Positions 15,191-18,066 of a stretch of 18,066 bases of DNA are shown piece by piece (the first letter of the stretch is position 1; each line of letters begins with the position of its first letter). The position numbers and the translations under genes were made by a program. The stretch spans positions 7,796 to 25,861 of the forward strand of contig HF972581.1 in assembly GCA_000432995.1 (NCBI GenBank). Direction: 5' to 3'. The notes under the pieces were generated by a model, which had not been told where the DNA came from, did not search any database, and saw only the letters and a program-made list of their open reading frames with translations. Source of the stretch: Clostridium sp. CAG:1013. GTDB lineage: Bacteria > Bacillota > Clostridia > Oscillospirales > Acutalibacteraceae.

Positions 15191-15316
15191 CTAATGCCAT
15201 TGTTCGGCCAATTCTTCGTTGAGCGGTCCGATGATTTTTTCGTCTTCCTCATCCTGGAGGGCCTGGAAATATTCCGGGCTGGAGGGGAGAACTTTTGCCT
15301 TTCTCGCCGCTTTCAT
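15191..15316 (-). CDS. Possible 41-aa small protein in the STAND leader
   Basis: A 41-codon frame on the minus strand, opening MKAARKAKVLPSSPEY and ending EELAEQWH. It has a basic start and a strongly acidic second half (DEEDE, NEE), predicted helical, and looks coding-like. It lies wholly inside the STAND 5' leader, 125 bases before the STAND start. There is no Shine-Dalgarno site, and the ATG is only ten bases after the -10 box, so it would have to be translated as a nearly leaderless message. It could be a small partner of the STAND protein, a regulatory upstream frame, or chance. I recognise no family. Confidence 0.35.
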   Translation of the reverse strand: MKAARKAKVLPSSPEYFQALQDEEDEKIIGPLNEELAEQWH

Positions 15317-15326
15317 GGTTGCAATA

Positions 15327-15355
15327 ATTATAAATCAAGTTGGTTTTCTGTGCAA
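15327..15355 (-). promoter_or_regulatory. Promoter of the STAND gene
   Basis: On the minus strand TTGCAC (15350-15355) and a perfect TATAAT (15327-15332) are 17 bp apart. Start of transcription near 15320 gives a leader of about 250 bases before the STAND ATG. Confidence 0.75.
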
Positions 15356-15384
15356 GAAATATAGAAGTTTTTCTATATTTTCTT
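15354..15384. repeat. AT-rich inverted repeat at the STAND promoter
   Basis: AAGAAATATAGAA (15354-15366) and TTCTATATTTTCTT (15371-15384) pair around GTTT with one bulged base. It overlaps the end of the -35 box and extends upstream of it, where an operator or UP-like element would lie. Between it and the terminator at 15505 (15385-15504) I see nothing. Confidence 0.6.
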
Positions 15385-15504
15385 AGAAACAGTGGGAAGT
15401 GAGTGTGAGTGATCTTTCAGAATATTCTCCGGGGAAAAAGTGAGCAACCATGGGGGCGTTGCCGAAATGTGGAATGCTTTTTTGTCAGGATCGTGTTCTC
15501 TAAT

Positions 15505-15535
15505 AAAAAACTCCACCCTGTTTGGGGTGGAGTTT
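15505..15535 (-). terminator. Intrinsic terminator after MATE-3
   Basis: An 11-bp perfect stem (AAACTCCACCC 15508-15518 with GGGTGGAGTTT 15525-15535) closes a six-base loop. On the minus strand it is followed by TTTTTT. It lies about 140 bases beyond the MATE-3 stop; I see no gene in 15536-15673. Confidence 0.88.
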
Positions 15536-15673
15536 CGCGTCCGTAGATGAGAAAAGGTATTTGAATTGTAAAAGATGGGGGAGAGGCATTCAGTCCGAAA
15601 GGGTTACCGATAGATCCCCGATGCGAAATCATTAGGACATAAATAGCCGGTGTGATTTTTTAGCACATAGACA

Positions 15674-17023
15674 TCACATCTGAGATTCGCTTTTCTTTTT
15701 ATAAAACCGGTATGCGAGAATACACAGGATAATTTGAGCCACTGAAGAAATGGGGGTTCCCAAACCGATGTGGAACAGAGACGCTCCGTCGATTTGACTC
15801 ATCAGGTAAACCGCAGGGATTCTCACGCAAAACGCGCCAACTACCCCTTGTACCATGACAAACACGGTCTTTTCGCAGCCATTAAAATAGCCCACAAAGC
15901 AAAAGAGAACCGCAGTGAGCAGACAGTCGATGGCGTAGGCTTTCAAATAATTGTGGGCGTAGGCGATTACTTCTCCCTCACTGGAGAAGATGGCGGACAA
16001 CAAATTGCCCGCGAAAAACGCGATGCATCCCATGATAAAACCGGCAACCAATGCTGTCTTGATCCCATAAAACAGGGCTTTGCGGGAGCGTTCAAATTTT
16101 CCGGCTCCGTTGTTCTGTGCCACAAAGGCAGAAATGGCCTGCATATAGGCGGAAGCTACCAGCATCAGAAAGACGCAGACCTTCTCAGCAACACCAACAG
16201 CGGCAGATTCCCTGACGCCCATACTGTTGACCACCACTTGAATAAAAAGAAAGGAAAACTGAACCAGCAGTTCCTGCAAGGCAATGGGCACACCCACCAG
16301 CAAAATCCTTTTTAAGCAAGCCGGATCAAACCGAATGTATTTTTTAGAAAAAGTGAAGGGCAGACTCTTTTTGCCAATAAAGTAAAGGGAAAATACCACG
16401 CTGATCCCCTGAGCAGATACGGTTGCAATGGCGGCGCCGGCGGCGCCCATGCCAAAAACCGCCACCAGCAGCAAATCTCCAAAAATATTGATGGCACAGG
16501 CAATGGCAACCGTAAGGAGTGGTGTTTTGGAATCGCCAATGCCGCGAAAAACGGCACCAATCACATTGTACGCGATGATGAAAACAGTGCCGATCCCACA
16601 AATCCTCACATAACCGCTGGTCTGTGAAAAGGCCTCTGCTGGTGCGTGCATAAAGCTGGCCAGTGTGTCGCTGAAGGGAACCACGAAAGCGGTTACCACA
16701 ACAGCAAGCACCGCGAAAATTGCAATACCGGTTCCGATACCTTTTCCAGCTTTTTCGGGTTTTCCAGCTCCAATACAATCCCCAACAAAGACAGTCACGC
16801 CCATGGAGAGACCAGTGATGACCATGGTAATCATGTTAAAAAGCTGACTGCCGGAGGCCACACCGGATTGCTCAAAGGTGTCCGCAAACTGCCCTACGAT
16901 AATCAGGTCTGCCGCACCGTACATGGCCTGTAAAAAAAGTGCCAGCAGAACTGGAAACGCAAAGGAAATCAGGGACTTTAAAATGTTTCCCTGAATCAAA
17001 CTATGTTCTCTTATCTGGTTCAT
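15674..17023 (-). CDS. MATE family efflux transporter (third of three)
   Basis: A 449-residue MATE exporter. The first helix includes FPVLLALFLQAMYGAADLI then IVGQF (about 23-46), and the start of the second half reads GVPIALQELLVQFSFLFIQV. The lone Cys-rich stretch CEKTVFVMVQGVVGAFCVR lies in a late helix region. The start is ATG at 17023, with AAGGAGG five bases upstream; the in-frame TTG at 17044 lies before that site and overlaps the kinase end. The kinase frame stops ten bases upstream, so the two are one operon, but MATE-3 keeps its own strong ribosome site and need not be lost when the kinase is broken. Expression likely passes through the leader terminator at 17733-17789. Substrate unknown. 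Confidence 0.92.
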   Translation of the reverse strand: MNQIREHSLIQGNILKSLISFAFPVLLALFLQAMYGAADLIIVGQFADTFEQSGVASGSQLFNMITMVITGLSMGVTVFVGDCIGAGKPEKAGKGIGTGIAIFAVLAVVVTAFVVPFSDTLASFMHAPAEAFSQTSGYVRICGIGTVFIIAYNVIGAVFRGIGDSKTPLLTVAIACAINIFGDLLLVAVFGMGAAGAAIATVSAQGISVVFSLYFIGKKSLPFTFSKKYIRFDPACLKRILLVGVPIALQELLVQFSFLFIQVVVNSMGVRESAAVGVAEKVCVFLMLVASAYMQAISAFVAQNNGAGKFERSRKALFYGIKTALVAGFIMGCIAFFAGNLLSAIFSSEGEVIAYAHNYLKAYAIDCLLTAVLFCFVGYFNGCEKTVFVMVQGVVGAFCVRIPAVYLMSQIDGASLFHIGLGTPISSVAQIILCILAYRFYKKKSESQM

Positions 17024-17033
17024 GGAGTCCTCC

Positions 17034-17713
17034 TTATTTTCCAAACCATTGGGTTGCGTACTGCGCCACAGCGGGAATGATCTTTTTGATTTCCAGATAA
17101 CTGGTATTCAAGCAAAGGTCATACCCTCGCATGTCGCCCCAACGGTAAGAACACAGAAAATCGTGGTTCTTAGCGCGGAGCTTGTCCACCTCTTTGATCT
17201 GCTTTTCGTATTCTTTATCAGAGCGGTTCATATTTTCCGTTTCTCGTTCCCTGCAGCGTTGAATACGGGATTCCAACTGGGCGTACACAAAAATCCGCAG
17301 TGGGTTCTGATCAGCCAGAATCACATTGGCGTTGCGTCCTACAATGACGCAGTTGCCTTTTTGGGAAATCTTTTTGATCAGTTCTGTTTGCTTTGCCAGC
17401 AAGGTTGTGGATAGATTGGAAACATAGGAGACCTGAGACAGGGTCCTTCCAAAAATAAGAGGATACTGGGGTGTTGCAGCGCCCCGCTCCAGGATCTGCT
17501 CTAAATAAGATTCTTCCATTTCGGTGGACTGGGCCATGGCGGTGAGTATCTCCCGGTCGTAATACCCATACCCCAGAGTATCCGCCAGACGCTTTCCTAC
17601 CTAGCGGTAAGTATCTCCCGGTCGTAATACCCGTACCCCAGAGCATCCGCCAGACGCTTTCCTACCTCTCGTCCGCCGCTGCCGAACTCTCTGCTGATTG
17701 TAATAATGTTCAT
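17034..17713 (-). pseudogene. Cytidylate kinase-like protein, frameshifted by a 65-bp tandem duplication
   Basis: The start (ATG 17713, with AAGGAGG upstream) reads MNIITISREFGSGGREVGKR then LADALGYGYYDREILTA, a typical cytidylate-kinase-like P-loop start (GSGGREVGK), then hits TAG at 17597-17599. The remainder, from AMAQSTEMEESYLEQ to the stop at 17034, is in another frame. A 65-bp tandem duplication (17539-17603 and 17604-17668) separates them. Removing one copy gives a continuous 204-residue protein, the normal length, so the duplication is the only lesion. The C-terminal part keeps GNCVIVGRNANVIL and RIQRCRERE, blocks usual in this family, which is thought to phosphorylate a nucleotide or related small molecule but has no firmly known substrate. 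It precedes MATE-3 by ten bases. Confidence 0.85.
17539..17668. repeat. 65-bp imperfect tandem duplication inside the kinase gene
   Basis: 17539-17602 and 17604-17667 match at 61 of 64 aligned bases with period 65. Differences are G17544/A17609, A17568/G17633 and T17579/C17644; two are silent and one is Thr/Ala in the kinase frame. Since 65 is not a multiple of three, the second copy shifts the frame. Confidence 0.93.
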
Positions 17714-17732
17714 TAGGATCCTCCTTTGCTGC

Positions 17733-17789
17733 AAAAAAATAGAGCTGGATAAGAGAAGCAGGAATTCCACCTGCCATCTTATCCAGCTC
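17733..17789 (-). terminator. Leader terminator (attenuator) upstream of kinase/MATE-3
   Basis: On the minus strand GAGCTGGATAAGA (17777-17789) pairs perfectly with TCTTATCCAGCTC (17742-17754); a second stem GCAGG/CCTGC continues inside. A run TATTTTTTT follows (complement of 17733-17740). It lies after the promoter at 17831-17859 and about 20 bases before the kinase ATG, so it is a complete intrinsic terminator in a 5' leader, the arrangement of transcription attenuation. Confidence 0.88.
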
Positions 17790-17799
17790 GCAACTTCAT
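17779..17799 (-). CDS. Possible leader peptide MKLRAG
   Basis: ATG AAG TTG CGA GCT GGA TAA: its last codons and stop lie in the 5' arm of the leader terminator. GGAGG is about 13 bases before the ATG, longer than ideal. K-L-R fits the +X+ (Arg/Lys-X-Arg/Lys) motif linked to macrolide-dependent ribosome stalling, as in ErmDL. Confidence 0.35.
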   Translation of the reverse strand: MKLRAG

Positions 17800-17830
17800 A
17801 CGTGTTGCTCACCCTCCGATGAACGACTTA

Positions 17831-17859
17831 TTTATACCATGGTTTCAGTTCCTTGTCAA
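17831..17859 (-). promoter_or_regulatory. Promoter of the kinase/MATE-3 operon
   Basis: A perfect -35 TTGACA (17854-17859) and -10 TATAAA (17831-17836) are 17 bp apart. The leader to the kinase ATG is about 110 bases and contains the terminator hairpin. Confidence 0.85.
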
Positions 17860-17893
17860 CACCATAGTTTTTTCAAATACCGGTTTGCGTTGG

Positions 17894-17913
17894 GGTGGTA
17901 TCAACTAACCACC
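17894..17913. repeat. GGTGGT-N8-ACCACC inverted repeat
   Basis: A 6-bp perfect inverted repeat, 35 bp upstream of the kinase -35 and just after the end of a GntR-type gene. TGGT...ACCA half-sites resemble those bound by FadR-type GntR regulators, but the spacing is long. It may be an operator; no T-run follows on either side. Confidence 0.3.
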
Positions 17914-17925
17914 TACTGGGAAATT

Positions 17926-17944
17926 TTCCGGCTGTTCTCCGGAA
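17926..17944 (-). terminator. Weak hairpin after the GntR-type gene
   Basis: TTCCGG and CCGGAA pair around a seven-base loop; on the minus strand AAAATTTCCC follows, a poor U-tail. Possible terminator for the gene ending at 17947. Confidence 0.25.
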
Positions 17945-17946
17945 GG

Positions 17947-18066
17947 TTACCCTAGAGGAGTGTTCAGGCTGTCTGAAAAAGGCTGGGTATAGTGCTGATC
18001 GATGGCAGCCATGCCGGCCTGTGCATCCCGGTTGAGTAAGGATTGGTAAATGGTTTCGTGGCAGTC
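17947..18066 (-). CDS. C-terminal end of an FCD/GntR-type transcriptional regulator (5' truncated by window edge)
   Basis: A minus-strand frame open from the window edge ends at TAA (17947-17949), giving the last 39 residues: CHETIYQSLLNRDAQAGMAA, then IDQHYTQPFSDSL and NTPLG. The pattern H-x2-I-x2-SLLNRDAQAGMAAIDQHY matches the last helices of the FCD ligand-binding domain of FadR-subfamily GntR regulators (H..I..AL..RD...A...M..H). The helix-turn-helix part lies outside the window, so the assignment rests on this short stretch. It is codirectional with and directly upstream of the kinase/MATE-3 operon, which has its own promoter. Confidence 0.65.
   Translation of the reverse strand, partial: DCHETIYQSLLNRDAQAGMAAIDQHYTQPFSDSLNTPLG

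Noticed and set aside
15068..15364. 98-codon plus-strand frame in the STAND leader
   Set aside because: It lies opposite the promoter and leader, with low-quality sequence and no ribosome site.
15417..15632. 71-codon minus-strand frame after MATE-3
   Set aside because: It reads straight through the intrinsic terminator at 15505-15535 and lacks a ribosome site.
17714..17812. N-terminal extension of the kinase from GTG 17812
   Set aside because: The frame is open, but GGAGG abuts the GTG, the extension reads through the terminator stem and U-run, and a strong ribosome site precedes ATG 17713.

Overview
The window looks like a chromosomal segment from an anaerobic, moderately GC-rich Firmicute, most likely a gut Clostridium-type bacterium (Oscillospirales or a relative). 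The reasons are strong AGGAGG ribosome sites, TTGACA/TATAAT promoters, many short U-tailed terminators, and protein types common there: MepA-type MATE pumps, DUF3795, GrpB, and a cytidylate kinase-like protein paired with MATE. The species is inference. No tRNA, rRNA, CRISPR array or transposase was seen.

Layout. (1) 2-1197 (+): end of a cobalamin operon, cobQ (5' truncated) and cobO, then a terminator. (2) 1269-4741: a MerR/BmrR-type regulator (-) faces a MATE exporter and an NmrA-type oxidoreductase (+). The promoter between them has the 19-bp spacer and internal dyad typical of MerR control. (3) 4763-7103 (-): a five-gene operon (72-aa protein, SGNH hydrolase, peptide deformylase-like protein, YfcE-type phosphodiesterase, GrpB) with its own promoter, ending at a bidirectional terminator shared with group 2. 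(4) 7156-7410: a perfect 12+12 inverted repeat followed by two tandem copies of a ~108-bp unit, each starting with TATAATA. (5) 7486-10360 (+): a MmcQ/YjbR-DUF3795 fusion, a GyrI-like gene with an internal deletion, a second DUF3795 protein, an SRPBCC protein and an AraC-GyrI regulator, ending at a bidirectional terminator. (6) 10414-11898 (-): a second MATE exporter with its own promoter and a TTG start. (7) 12024-15384 (-): a 1013-residue STAND-type NTPase with a helical-repeat region and a separate C-terminal domain, behind a strong promoter and a ~250-nt leader. (8) 15505-17859 (-): a cytidylate kinase-like gene broken by a 65-bp tandem duplication, followed by a third MATE exporter. Both sit behind a leader with an intrinsic terminator and a possible six-codon upstream reading frame. 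(9) 17947-18066 (-): the last 39 codons of an FCD/GntR-type regulator.

The region is rich in small-molecule sensing and export: three MATE pumps from different subfamilies, each with its own control; a BmrR-like MerR regulator; an AraC regulator with a GyrI-like ligand domain; and the remains of a stand-alone GyrI-like protein. The best leads are the terminator-containing leader before kinase/MATE, the STAND protein, the 108-bp promoter-bearing repeats, and two separate gene-breaking rearrangements.
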